DNA of 64,000 nt from Gammaproteobacteria bacterium (GTDB lineage: Bacteria; Pseudomonadota; Gammaproteobacteria; Legionellales; Legionellaceae): contig JANSXK010000001.1 of the NCBI GenBank assembly GCA_024742995.1, positions 124,001 through 188,000 of the forward strand, in the 5' to 3' direction. The position numbers and the translations under genes are program-made. Below the pieces are notes generated by a model. That model was not told the origin of the DNA. It did not search any database and was given only the letters and a program-made list of their open reading frames with translations. Positions 37,462-45,774 of this stretch are shown in pieces; the first letter of the stretch is position 1, and each line of letters starts with the position of its first letter.

Positions 37462-39024
37462 TTAAAACCTGGCTTCAAATGATTCACCGCTATTTTCTTT
37501 TAGTTCTTGATGCAGCTGTAAAATAGCAGCACCAAGTGAGGTTTTGGGTTTACTAACATGGATCTCTTCTGGAATGTCAGGTGGAATACCCATCGACTTT
37601 AATACCAACCTGGCTTTTTGGTTATTATCAAGCGCTTTGTCTTTTGTGAACCCCTTATGAACGCTAGCTTTGTGTGCCTCAATCTCCAATAAAGGATGAC
37701 CCATAGAATTAGACACGGCAACAAAGTAGGTCTGGTTAAATTTTTGCTGCACGCTATAGTTGTAGTCTTTGGTGCCATGGACTGCAAGCGCATCAACAAC
37801 ATCTCGTTGTATGTCTTCAATCGCTCTTTCCCCAATCATTTTTCTTTCAATAATGTTGACGGGTTTGATGGGTATTTTATGTTTGTATTCATGGGCAGTG
37901 TGTTTTTTTTTATCATCCCGGAACGGTGCTTCATGTTGCGAGAAAAGTGAGTCAGGATAATTTTTTTTTCGCTTCTTATGGCGTGGTCCAGTATCAACTT
38001 GCGCTGGTCTTACGGTAGTAGTTGTTGCAATACACGTTTGTTGGACCTGAGGCGCTTTCTGGTGTAATTGTGGTAATTCCGGAGGTGGTGGGGCACCAGC
38101 GTGAACTTGTGGATTGAGTTGATAGTTCTCAGCCAAATAAACTGCTCTTAGCTCCAGTCCTATGGCATTAAACAAGCAATTGCCATCCCCTAATGTATTA
38201 GGGTGTGTTGCTGATTCCCAATGATTGCTGCCGTTATGTTGAAGCATTAAAGTGGGCGCTGATGACGTAGTAGTTGAAAATTCTGAAAGAGGGCCATGTC
38301 TACGTCGAATGATTAAATCGCAATCCAAGGCTTCAGCTAAAGCAGATGCAGAATCATCAGCGCCCCAAGTACCATTGCGAGCTTCATTTCGCAGCCATTG
38401 GTCTAAGGTGACGGTACGAGAAGGATGCTCAGTTTCGCTTAGTTTTTTTGGGTCGGGCAATGATAATGTTTGTAATTGACCCCTTAAAAAATCTATTTCA
38501 TAAGGTCTTTCTATCGGATCAAAGGTTAGAAATATATTACCTAGTACTGTGCGGATATTGGTGATGTCATCCCAGTCTAAAGGGATGGGGAAATCGTGTT
38601 TTTTTTGGTCCATTTTTTCGATATCTTTTGTTAGGGCAGAGGATTGATCTTTGGTTAAAGCAAACTCTTGCGACACAATTTCATTGTGTTCGTTTTTAGC
38701 ATAGAAAATAATGCTACCTTGATTAGGGTAAAATATATATGTATTTGGAGACGTGCGATTTATTCTTGTTAATTGTTCGTAGGACTCCGTGCCATTTACA
38801 ATATATAAATCACAGGATTTTCTAAATTGTATGGCACGACTTTGGTTGCTGGTTCGTAGATGGTGCACAGCAAGGTTACGCAAAGGAACGGCTAATTCTC
38901 GTTGCATCGCACAAGTTTCTTTAGCCAATATTGTTACTAAACTGGCTTCCGTATAGGGTAGGTTGTTGGCATCCCTTAGTCCGGCTTGCTGGAATGCTTG
39001 AATCATTCTTAGAAGTATTGGCAT
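37462..39024 (-). CDS. OTU-like cysteine protease with permuted motif order
   Basis: 520 residues, no signal peptide. The OTU Cys box is LGDGNCLFNAIGLELRAVYL at 278-297, with Asp280 and Cys283 in the D-G-N-C-L-F signature of ovarian-tumour deubiquitinases. The OTU C-terminal half, WGADDSASALAEALDCDLII (220-239) and PTLMLQHNGSNHWES (257-271) with the candidate catalytic His268, comes before the Cys box instead of after it. A Pro-rich linker (311-318) and a basic PRHKKRKKN cluster (347-355, nuclear-signal-like) follow, then a charged C-terminal domain. The N-terminal 200 residues are unassigned. Promoter at 39050-39077. A host-directed deubiquitinase is the natural guess. Confidence 0.72.
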   Translation of the reverse strand: MPILLRMIQAFQQAGLRDANNLPYTEASLVTILAKETCAMQRELAVPLRNLAVHHLRTSNQSRAIQFRKSCDLYIVNGTESYEQLTRINRTSPNTYIFYPNQGSIIFYAKNEHNEIVSQEFALTKDQSSALTKDIEKMDQKKHDFPIPLDWDDITNIRTVLGNIFLTFDPIERPYEIDFLRGQLQTLSLPDPKKLSETEHPSRTVTLDQWLRNEARNGTWGADDSASALAEALDCDLIIRRRHGPLSEFSTTTSSAPTLMLQHNGSNHWESATHPNTLGDGNCLFNAIGLELRAVYLAENYQLNPQVHAGAPPPPELPQLHQKAPQVQQTCIATTTTVRPAQVDTGPRHKKRKKNYPDSLFSQHEAPFRDDKKKHTAHEYKHKIPIKPVNIIERKMIGERAIEDIQRDVVDALAVHGTKDYNYSVQQKFNQTYFVAVSNSMGHPLLEIEAHKASVHKGFTKDKALDNNQKARLVLKSMGIPPDIPEEIHVSKPKTSLGAAILQLHQELKENSGESFEARF

Positions 39025-39049
39025 GACAATCTCAGGCTCATATGTGTAA

Positions 39050-39077
39050 ATTATGGCCTATTGTTGGCTAAAATCAA
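39050..39077 (-). promoter_or_regulatory. Sigma70-type promoter of the OTU-like gene
   Basis: On the minus strand, TTGATT (39077-39072) and CATAAT (39055-39050) are 16 bases apart; transcription would start about 20 bases before the ATG at 39024. Confidence 0.45.
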
Positions 39078-39260
39078 GCTTTATTGCGGTTTATTTCGGC
39101 TGATTTTGATTTTTACTGCCACTTTGAGAATTTTAACAACTTTTTCTATGGAGACGGTGAGAGCGCAACAGTCACGATCTTATGCTAATTGATTGTGATT
39201 GCCAGGTATGCTTGCCCGTTTGGTATATGGGCATATCAAAATTCTGAGGCAGAAGACACA

Positions 39261-39431
39261 CTACCAGTATTCATATTCATTCTCAAGCTGTGCTTGAATC
39301 CATTCTTCAAGCATGCTGGTGATGCCTTGTTGCGTCGTTAAGGTCTCATTGTGCTCAATCCAAGTTTCATGAGAATTAACCTCAACACATTCTCGAATAA
39401 CCTCATCTTCCTTTCCAGTCCTTTGATCCAT
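39261..39431 (-). CDS. Small acidic protein, 56 residues
   Basis: Starts MDQRTGKEDEVIRECVEV and ends LENEYEYW; acidic, Glu/Gln-rich, with a predicted helix ITSMLEEWIQAQLENEY. AGGTGA lies four bases before the ATG on the minus strand. No known family. A longer frame shifted relative to it (39338-39526) has no ribosome-binding site and poor composition. A perfect 9-bp palindrome (39522-39542) stands 90 bases upstream and could be its operator. Confidence 0.45.
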   Translation of the reverse strand: MDQRTGKEDEVIRECVEVNSHETWIEHNETLTTQQGITSMLEEWIQAQLENEYEYW

Positions 39432-39521
39432 ACATCACCTGTATTTTGTTGAGAAATAAACCATGTAATCACAGCAACTACATTTAAAAGGCATTCACAT
39501 ATTGATTTCAGCAGGGGAGTG

Positions 39522-39542
39522 CGCACATTATATTAATGTGCG
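39522..39542. repeat. 9-bp perfect palindrome, candidate operator
   Basis: CGCACATTA-TAT-TAATGTGCG. The short 3-base centre and position between divergent genes favour a dimeric regulator site over a terminator, as no T-run follows on either strand. Confidence 0.5.
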
Positions 39543-39842
39543 ATGTGATTAAATCCGAGAATAGATGCATTTCTACAGGACATCCTGCCCCAATTATTCT
39601 TCCTTTGAATCGTGAAATATAAGTTTTTAGAAAAACCCCTTCAATGCAATTGAAAATGAAGATAACACAAACACATAAAAAAACAATATAATGTCATAAA
39701 TTTAAATAATGGCGACTTTTGATAATTTGGTTAAAAATTATTTTTTTTATAAAAACCATTTTTTGTAGAAAAATGTAGTCATCATGGCGCTTCAATAAAT
39801 TCAGGGAATTATTGTTTTTCATTGTAAAAACCCTGTGAATCG

Positions 39843-39848
39843 TATAAT
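39843..39848 (+). promoter_or_regulatory. Consensus -10 box for the 39879 gene
   Basis: TATAAT stands 30 bases before the ATG at 39879. The best -35 candidate is TTGTAA, 15 bases upstream, which is short of the optimal spacing. Confidence 0.4.
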
Positions 39849-39878
39849 ATTGTGCGTAAATGGATTTTTAGGGAAATC

Positions 39879-40064
39879 ATGAAGCCTTATAAAAGAATCA
39901 TCGGTCTTAAAGAAAATCCTTTGCTTTCTGAAAAAATAGAAAAAATAAGTGGGATAGCGTGTAAATATGGATTGCATGAGTTTGAATACCATATTTTGGA
40001 AAAAGAATTTGAAAAACTATCCATTGAGTTAAAAAATAAAATATTAGCTACTAAAAGGGGGTAA
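39879..40064 (+). CDS. Small helical protein, TraD-like, paralogue of 40169
   Basis: 61 residues from ATG 39879 (AGGGA five bases upstream). The C-terminal half (ISGIACKYGLHEFEYHILEK, then EFEKLSIELKNKI) aligns with the C-terminal half of the 40169 product (INELIFKHKLYEYDLNILDV, then AFDKLSLELRAKI). A short helical protein ending in a K-x-x-L-x-x-x-(D/E)-x-x-I-L block resembles the small TraD proteins of conjugative elements in Legionellales (PF06412 type), at modest confidence. It could be a leftover of an integrative element. Confidence 0.5.
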   Translation: MKPYKRIIGLKENPLLSEKIEKISGIACKYGLHEFEYHILEKEFEKLSIELKNKILATKRG

Positions 40065-40168
40065 TATACGAGCTTCAGAGAGTTGATATTGTGTTAAATA
40101 TATTGGTGACTTGATATTCCAATCTGTTAGACTGGGTGTTTTAAACATTATGGAGCTGGAATTTCAAC

Positions 40169-40411
40169 ATGACTAGAGTCAAAAAAACCTTACACGAAAA
40201 AGAAGCAATCTTAATACAACAAAAAGCTAAGCTAGATAAAAGATTGAAAATTATACAAAATAAATTACATGAAAAAAAAATAATGGACATTAATGAATTA
40301 ATTTTTAAACATAAGCTGTATGAGTATGATTTAAACATTTTGGATGTAGCCTTTGATAAATTATCTTTGGAACTAAGAGCAAAAATAACCGGTGCAGAAA
40401 TTGTGATTTGA
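40169..40411 (+). CDS. Small coiled-coil protein, TraD-like, paralogue of 39879
   Basis: 80 residues: an N-terminal basic coiled-coil (KKTLHEKEAILIQQKAKLDK, RLKIIQNKLHEKK) followed by the INELIFKHKLYEYDLNILD module shared with the gene 104 bases upstream. This coiled-coil-plus-module layout is the one expected for small TraD proteins (PF06412), where a Lys/Arg-rich helix precedes a short hydrophobic module. No relaxase or other transfer gene is in the window. Very AT-rich. Confidence 0.5.
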   Translation: MTRVKKTLHEKEAILIQQKAKLDKRLKIIQNKLHEKKIMDINELIFKHKLYEYDLNILDVAFDKLSLELRAKITGAEIVI

Positions 40412-40957
40412 GAACAATCAGCAAATTTACTTATGCTCAAGAGCGCCTTTTAAAAGTAAGTAACTCAAGGCGTTAAGGTAGGATGCTAAGCAAGAGTAAC
40501 TTAAACTAGGTCGCAATGATTATTTAGGCATCTTATCGTCATCTTCTTGAATGGAAAAAAAGAATTGAGAATAGCTATGTGAGATCTTGATCGAGCATTG
40601 CAGTTGTGTTGCGTCAAAAGAGCGATTCTAAATCAGCGCTATCGCAGTTTATGCCTAAAGCACACGTAAGCACAGTTGACTTAATCCTTATTTTTCGCTT
40701 TAGTTAAATCTGAGTGATTACTTTTACGCAAAAAAATTTCTATTAAGTCTAGTGAAATCTCCAATCCCCAATCAGTATAGTCCCAATACGTAAGACAAAC
40801 GCGACCGTTAACAAATCCAAATAGCCATTGACAACAACAGCGTGCATCAATATAGTGTTGCCGAAAAGTTCTGAACTTAACAAAGTTTTACTCTTTATTA
40901 ATGTAAAGTTTTACTCTTTATTAATGTATTGTTAATTTCGGAGAGGAGTTTTTAGAT
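40412..40957. other. 545-base non-coding region before the giant GTPase
   Basis: No intact gene. On the minus strand 40683-40893 is open for 70 codons without a start (contains LFGFVNGRVCLTYWDYTDWG), perhaps a decayed gene of unknown kind. A 23-bp exact tandem duplication at 40882-40927 lies just before the GTPase start. Confidence 0.5.
40882..40927 (+). repeat. Two exact tandem copies of a 23-base unit
   Basis: Unit 1 at 40882-40904 and unit 2 at 40905-40927 are identical, beginning AAAGTTTTAC and ending TTATTAATGT. They end 30 bases before the GTPase ATG and so lie in its promoter or leader. A recent duplication or a repeated regulator-binding site are both possible. Confidence 0.8.
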
Positions 40958-43900
40958 ATGGAGGAAAAGTATGATACTCCAACACGCGACATTAGAAAAA
41001 GAAATATATTAGCACAAGCTCGTTGTATCAAAGACGGTTTTTCTCAATTGCCTGAACATGTAACAGAGCGTGATGTACTGGTAATTGGACTTTCGGGTGC
41101 AGGCAAGAGTACGTTAATCAACTATTTGCTTGGAACACCTTTAATCAAATGGACCACTAAAATACGTAACGAGCTCTCTAAGGATCCTCGAGCAGGATAT
41201 ATGGGCAGGCGCTTAGGTAATCTCTACCCATCTACTCAAGACGAAAATCGCTCAGACATTCCTAAAATAGGTAGTATAGGCTCCACTACTAAGTATATTA
41301 CAGCCTATAAAGCAGGAGACACTCTATTTATAGATACGCCTGGATTTAAAGACACCGATAATAATAGTCAACTAGCAAATGCTCTAATGCTAGAAGAAAT
41401 GCTTAAGCGATCAAATAAGAACAAACTACTTATAGTAATTGACTTCAATATCTTAATAGCAGGTCAGGGAAATCTTTTTGGCGATTTTACTGAATTGCTC
41501 AGTCAGCTATTTTTTCTAGAGCAGTTAAATAACTGTTTAAGTTCAGAAAATATTTTATTTGTATTTATGGACAAACGTGGTGAAAAACTTGATCATGAGA
41601 GAATACGAGATGAAATAGGGTGTTTTATACTGCTTTTAGAAGAACAGATGGGTTCAGCCGCATCTCCCCAAGCATTTACAGCATTAAAAAGACAAAGAGA
41701 AGTATGTTCTATTATCCAAAACACCGTAGATGACCGTCTTTTATTTATCGACCCTTTAGACAAAGGTGAGGGTCGTGAAAAAATTTTTTTAACGGTTAGA
41801 GAGATGGGCCCTATTGACCCGCGAATGCTTGATTTTAATACTTCTGAAATAATAAAATTTAGAAGTGAACTTCGAGAGGATTTTATCCTACCTTATTTAG
41901 ATCTGATGCGCCATGAGCGTATTACGTTTGAGCAGCAATATTTGAGTGAATCTTATAGATCGCAATTACGAGATTATAAGAAATTGCCCCCAATAAAACA
42001 GCGAGATAAAATAAGTCAAGATCTAGAAAATGAAAAAAAAACGCTTATTCAGTACAGAAATCAACTTTCTGAGCTGCAGGGAAAAAAAATTGTAGCTGAG
42101 CAACAATTACGAGATTTGAGTGCTGAAGAAGAAGTAGAGTATGTAACAATGACCGGGGACAACAGATCCTACACTTTTATCGAAGGCTCCAGTCTGACGG
42201 GACTTGTTACTTCTGCAGGCTATGCAGGATATTCCGCCTACCTTGCAAGCTATTATGCTGCGTCTTATGCTGCTGCCAGTAGCTTAACTGGTAGTGTTTG
42301 GCTTAGCACGTTTGGGGTTGCATTTGGTTATACCATCCTTCCAGCTGCTGTTATTTTTACGGGCGCTGCTCTTGTAAAGAAATTGACGACTAGATTTGTT
42401 GAAAGTACCTTTGACCTAGAAGTTACTTATACGGGTGCATGCCTTACAAGAACGGAAATTCGTTATCAAGAAATAACCGCTCCTGATGCCAACACAGTAG
42501 TAGAATATTATGAAATAGATCCGAATCAAATTACTATCTCTGAGGATGGTCATAATTGTATAGCCAAGTTTCGAAAAAAACGAGCTCCAGGAACCCAAAA
42601 AAGTCAAGCACTCTGCCTCTTCGGAAAAAATGAAAATCACCCAGTAATTGGACATTTTATTACAGGACTAAGAAATGAAATTGCAGGTCTAGAAGCAGAT
42701 ATTATTGGATGCGAATCTCGAGTCGAAATGTCAGAAAAAATTGTCTCCATTCTGGAAATACTAAAGCAAAGTACTGAGGAATCTAAATTAGATGATTTAC
42801 TTACTACTCTAGATACTGGAAAACAAGATGAACATTCACAGTACTTGTATAAAATTCTCAAGATTCTTCCAAATATTGAAGCTGTTAATACTATTCTGAA
42901 ATATATTTCCACAATGAATATTTCTCATGATTTTCTAAATGAGTATAGAGCGCTGCTAGAACGTCATCCTAGAGTTACCACTATCGAAGCTTTTCGGACG
43001 CCCGTTAAAAATAACAACCGAAAAAATAACAACGAAGGCATGTTGACTCCAGTCAAAGACAAAGTCCATGCTAGTTTAAAATTGGAAGACACAAGCACTG
43101 AAACAATGACTTCTGCAGAGAAAGAAAGTGCATTTATAAACGATATAAAACAGAAAATACAATGTCATTTTAATAATTACATGGAAAGTAAAGAAAGCTC
43201 ATTTGTGAATAGTACTCCACTTCGTTTGCTGAAACGAGCGAGTGTTAAAGATAAAAATGTATCCTATACAACAAATTTCACTAGCAGCTTAGATTTATTA
43301 TTTAACTATGCTGAGTTTCAAGAGATAGTGCTTCATTACTACCGTAGTATTCCAGATGACCGCATTCCTAAATTACGTGGAAAGGAAGAGTATTTGTTGA
43401 ATATGATTCTTTATGATAAAGACTTCATACAGAAAGCATACCAGCCATTAAAAAAAATGCCGATAGAAACCCCGGAGTCAGAATTTTCACAAGCTATAGC
43501 ACAATACATTTGCGATTCTTGGTCTGATCTTATTCCTCAAAAAAATCAATCAAATGAAACAGTAGAAGAACAAAGAATGCTAGAGGGCCTACATGAACGT
43601 ATGCAAGGTTTTTTTCAGGCGGAATACAAAAAATCAAAATCTTTGATTACGGTGCTTGCAAGTTTGAAATGTGCTGTGTTTGAGGATCCTGGGCGTCGTC
43701 AAGAGATTTTAGGTTTATATAAGAATGGTCAAAATACAGAGCTCAAAGAGTTGCATTATTTAGATGCTATCAGGTTAGATAAGGAAAAAATAGCAGTACT
43801 TTATAACCTAGCGATGAACACACAACAAGGACGTTCTTCTGTATTTGCAACAGACGTGGTGCAGTATATAAAAGATGGCTGGCAACCACTATTCTCGAAT

Positions 43901-44995
43901 AAAACTGATTCGGCTGAAGCCAATACAACATTGATTTTACACCACAGTACAATGTTTGCAACTAGGCAAGACGAAAGACATACTAATCAAGACGTAAGAC
44001 ATCAAGCTCGGCTTGAGGAATTGGACCGTAAAATGACATTATTTAAGGACATGTTTATTAATTGCATTGAAAAAACTTATCGATTATTTGCTGTATTAGT
44101 GAAGGAGGAAGCTCAGAGTACGAAAGAAGACACGATGGAGAAAGTAAGTGCTGCGATTAAAAGTACTGAGATTACTACTGGCGTAAGTGTTCCCTTTGTT
44201 GGGGGTGTATCAGTCAACCTTTCAAGTGTAGTCGCCGGTATCCTTGATTTGTGCATAATGGTTAATGCATGTTTAGATAAGCGTAGAATGGAGCGATGGT
44301 ATGATGCACTTCCAGAAGATGAGACACAACGTTTTAGTGTCGTCACCGACGCTGCGTTAAAGCTAGCCGTTGAACTATCATTGGAGCTAAATAGTATGCC
44401 TGATATGTCAGTTACTATATTAGCTGAGATAGTGGTACAAAGAATTATTTCTTATGCTACGCTTAATAACTACAATATTTACTCAACATACCCTAATCCC
44501 CTTGAAAGGTTACGATCCTCTATTCCCTATGCAGATAAGGCAACGACACCTATGCAAAAAAAGACTGTGTTAGAACTTTGTCAAACAGGGATGCGTACTT
44601 CAATGGGTGACAAAGAGCGTAGCAAGCTTTCTCAAACAGTTGAAGCTGGTGTTATCGATAGTCCAACTTATCAAGCGATTCTTGATCATACGGGTTGGGT
44701 GATTGTACCAGAAAAAGAAAGCGAGCCTATAACTTTTGTTCCACCTAAATATGTTCATGGTAGGGCATTTTGTGTGAAGCAAGGACCGATTGATAAAAGT
44801 GAACAATCCACAGAAGAAACTATTATACCCGCACGCTTAGCTAGTAATTTAGATCTGTGTGTTGAAGTGTTTAGACATGAAATGGCTAATTCTACGTCTA
44901 TTGTACCCAAGAATCTATTTTTACATCGCCGTACAGCACTGATGGCTGAAGGTGATAAATACAGTGTAGCACCGATGCCAGGAAAAACGGTATAG
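40958..44995 (+). CDS. Giant P-loop GTPase, 1345 residues
   Basis: Residues 38-270 form a TRAFAC-type GTPase domain: G1 GLSGAGKS (44-51), candidate G2 Thr near 110-114 (STTKYITAY), G3 DTPGF (126-130), and G4-like MDKR (204-207). This is the layout of septin/AIG1/dynamin-like or Era-like GTPases. A coiled-coil (about 350-390) leads to a long hydrophobic, Ala/Tyr/Gly-rich region (about 410-475), probably a membrane hairpin. Two TPVK motifs near 690-710 lie in a low-complexity Asn-rich linker; a second hydrophobic patch (about 1074-1102) precedes a soluble C-terminus. GGAGAGGAG precedes the ATG. It stands alone amid mobile-element debris. Membrane remodelling or a host-directed role is speculation. 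Confidence 0.8.
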   Translation: MEEKYDTPTRDIRKRNILAQARCIKDGFSQLPEHVTERDVLVIGLSGAGKSTLINYLLGTPLIKWTTKIRNELSKDPRAGYMGRRLGNLYPSTQDENRSDIPKIGSIGSTTKYITAYKAGDTLFIDTPGFKDTDNNSQLANALMLEEMLKRSNKNKLLIVIDFNILIAGQGNLFGDFTELLSQLFFLEQLNNCLSSENILFVFMDKRGEKLDHERIRDEIGCFILLLEEQMGSAASPQAFTALKRQREVCSIIQNTVDDRLLFIDPLDKGEGREKIFLTVREMGPIDPRMLDFNTSEIIKFRSELREDFILPYLDLMRHERITFEQQYLSESYRSQLRDYKKLPPIKQRDKISQDLENEKKTLIQYRNQLSELQGKKIVAEQQLRDLSAEEEVEYVTMTGDNRSYTFIEGSSLTGLVTSAGYAGYSAYLASYYAASYAAASSLTGSVWLSTFGVAFGYTILPAAVIFTGAALVKKLTTRFVESTFDLEVTYTGACLTRTEIRYQEITAPDANTVVEYYEIDPNQITISEDGHNCIAKFRKKRAPGTQKSQALCLFGKNENHPVIGHFITGLRNEIAGLEADIIGCESRVEMSEKIVSILEILKQSTEESKLDDLLTTLDTGKQDEHSQYLYKILKILPNIEAVNTILKYISTMNISHDFLNEYRALLERHPRVTTIEAFRTPVKNNNRKNNNEGMLTPVKDKVHASLKLEDTSTETMTSAEKESAFINDIKQKIQCHFNNYMESKESSFVNSTPLRLLKRASVKDKNVSYTTNFTSSLDLLFNYAEFQEIVLHYYRSIPDDRIPKLRGKEEYLLNMILYDKDFIQKAYQPLKKMPIETPESEFSQAIAQYICDSWSDLIPQKNQSNETVEEQRMLEGLHERMQGFFQAEYKKSKSLITVLASLKCAVFEDPGRRQEILGLYKNGQNTELKELHYLDAIRLDKEKIAVLYNLAMNTQQGRSSVFATDVVQYIKDGWQPLFSNKTDSAEANTTLILHHSTMFATRQDERHTNQDVRHQARLEELDRKMTLFKDMFINCIEKTYRLFAVLVKEEAQSTKEDTMEKVSAAIKSTEITTGVSVPFVGGVSVNLSSVVAGILDLCIMVNACLDKRRMERWYDALPEDETQRFSVVTDAALKLAVELSLELNSMPDMSVTILAEIVVQRIISYATLNNYNIYSTYPNPLERLRSSIPYADKATTPMQKKTVLELCQTGMRTSMGDKERSKLSQTVEAGVIDSPTYQAILDHTGWVIVPEKESEPITFVPPKYVHGRAFCVKQGPIDKSEQSTEETIIPARLASNLDLCVEVFRHEMANSTSIVPKNLFLHRRTALMAEGDKYSVAPMPGKTV

Positions 44996-45043
44996 CAAAA
45001 CTGATTACCAGAGGTGTTAATGAAAACACGAATGGCTTAGTAA

Positions 45044-45271
45044 AGTGACCCGCTACCTCTCTGGCGTAATCGTCGCGTTTTGGGTGTTGATGGTTCAAAA
45101 ATCAATGTGCTTCATGAGTTGCTTGATGCTGGTTATAAAGCACCGAACAAACAACGATATTATTCTCAAGGACTAATGAGTACCTTGTATCAGCAGGGTA
45201 GCGGCCTGATGTATGACGGCATACTTGATCCGACTAAAGGAGAGCAAGGCTTAGTAAGCAAAAAGCAGTAA
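45044..45271 (+). pseudogene. Remnant of an IS4-family transposase
   Basis: The frame from 45044 reads PLWRNRRVLGVDGSKINV, LHELLDAGYKAPNKQRYYSQ, GLMSTLYQQGSG, the first DDE-Asp region of IS4-type transposases (VDGSK followed by a PxGL-x-S-x-LY block). Both ends of the protein are missing; coding similarity ends about 45240. It lies between the GTPase gene and an IS30 remnant. Confidence 0.65.
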
Positions 45272-45369
45272 TACGTTTCATTATAGACCCATATGGTTTA
45301 CAAAAATCCATTAAACCATAAATAGAATTGGTTGAAATAATATTGAACAATTTTATTAAAAATAACTGA

Positions 45370-45700
45370 ATGTTTTCCATTAGCCATAAATGGATATACC
45401 AGTTTATTTTACAAGACAGGAAACGAGGAGGGTGTTTATTTGAGAACTTAAGACACCGAAATAAAAAATATCGCAAACGCTAAGGTATATGGTAGTCTAA
45501 GTGGCCAATAAAGAATAGACTATTTATTGACGAGCGCCCATCTATTGTGGATAATACACTAAGAGTAGGTATTGGGAAATTGAAACTATCATTGGCAAAA
45601 ATCACAAGCAAGCAGTTATATCGATTGTTGAGCGAAAAAGTAAATTTACAGTTCTTAGGTTCAGAGTTTGACTGTCATGAACAAATTTCAAATGAACTCA
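45370..45700 (+). pseudogene. Degenerate IS30-family transposase copy
   Basis: From 45370 the DNA matches the intact transposase gene at about 47637-48060. It encodes MFSISHKWIYQFILQDRKRG and LRHRNKKYRKR, then a TAA (45481-45483); further on, shifted frames give pieces equivalent to DDRPEIVD, GDWEIDTIIGKNRKQ and SEFAYHKEIS. It has stops, frameshifts and an internal deletion of roughly 100 bases. It is an older sibling of the element at 47220. Confidence 0.8.
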
Positions 45701-45774
45701 ATAGGCCTAGGACTCCGGAACTCGCGCTCTGACGCAAAAATTTAGATATTTAATAAAAAATATCTAAATGAAGC

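Larger units (their letters stand above)
39432..39878. other. AT-rich intergenic region with a palindrome
   Basis: No convincing gene. It holds the inverted repeat CGCACATTA (39522-39530), loop TAT, TAATGTGCG (39534-39542), long A/T runs at 39650-39780, and a consensus -10 at 39843-39848. It separates the OTU-side minus-strand genes from the plus-strand TraD-like genes. Confidence 0.6.

Noticed and set aside
40683-40893. 70-codon minus-strand open frame before the GTPase
   Set aside because: No start codon and no recognisable family; kept only as a note in the intergenic entry.
45292-45318. ATGGTTT/AAACCAT hairpin between IS remnants
   Set aside because: Seven AT-rich pairs with a long loop in degenerate DNA; no functional context.
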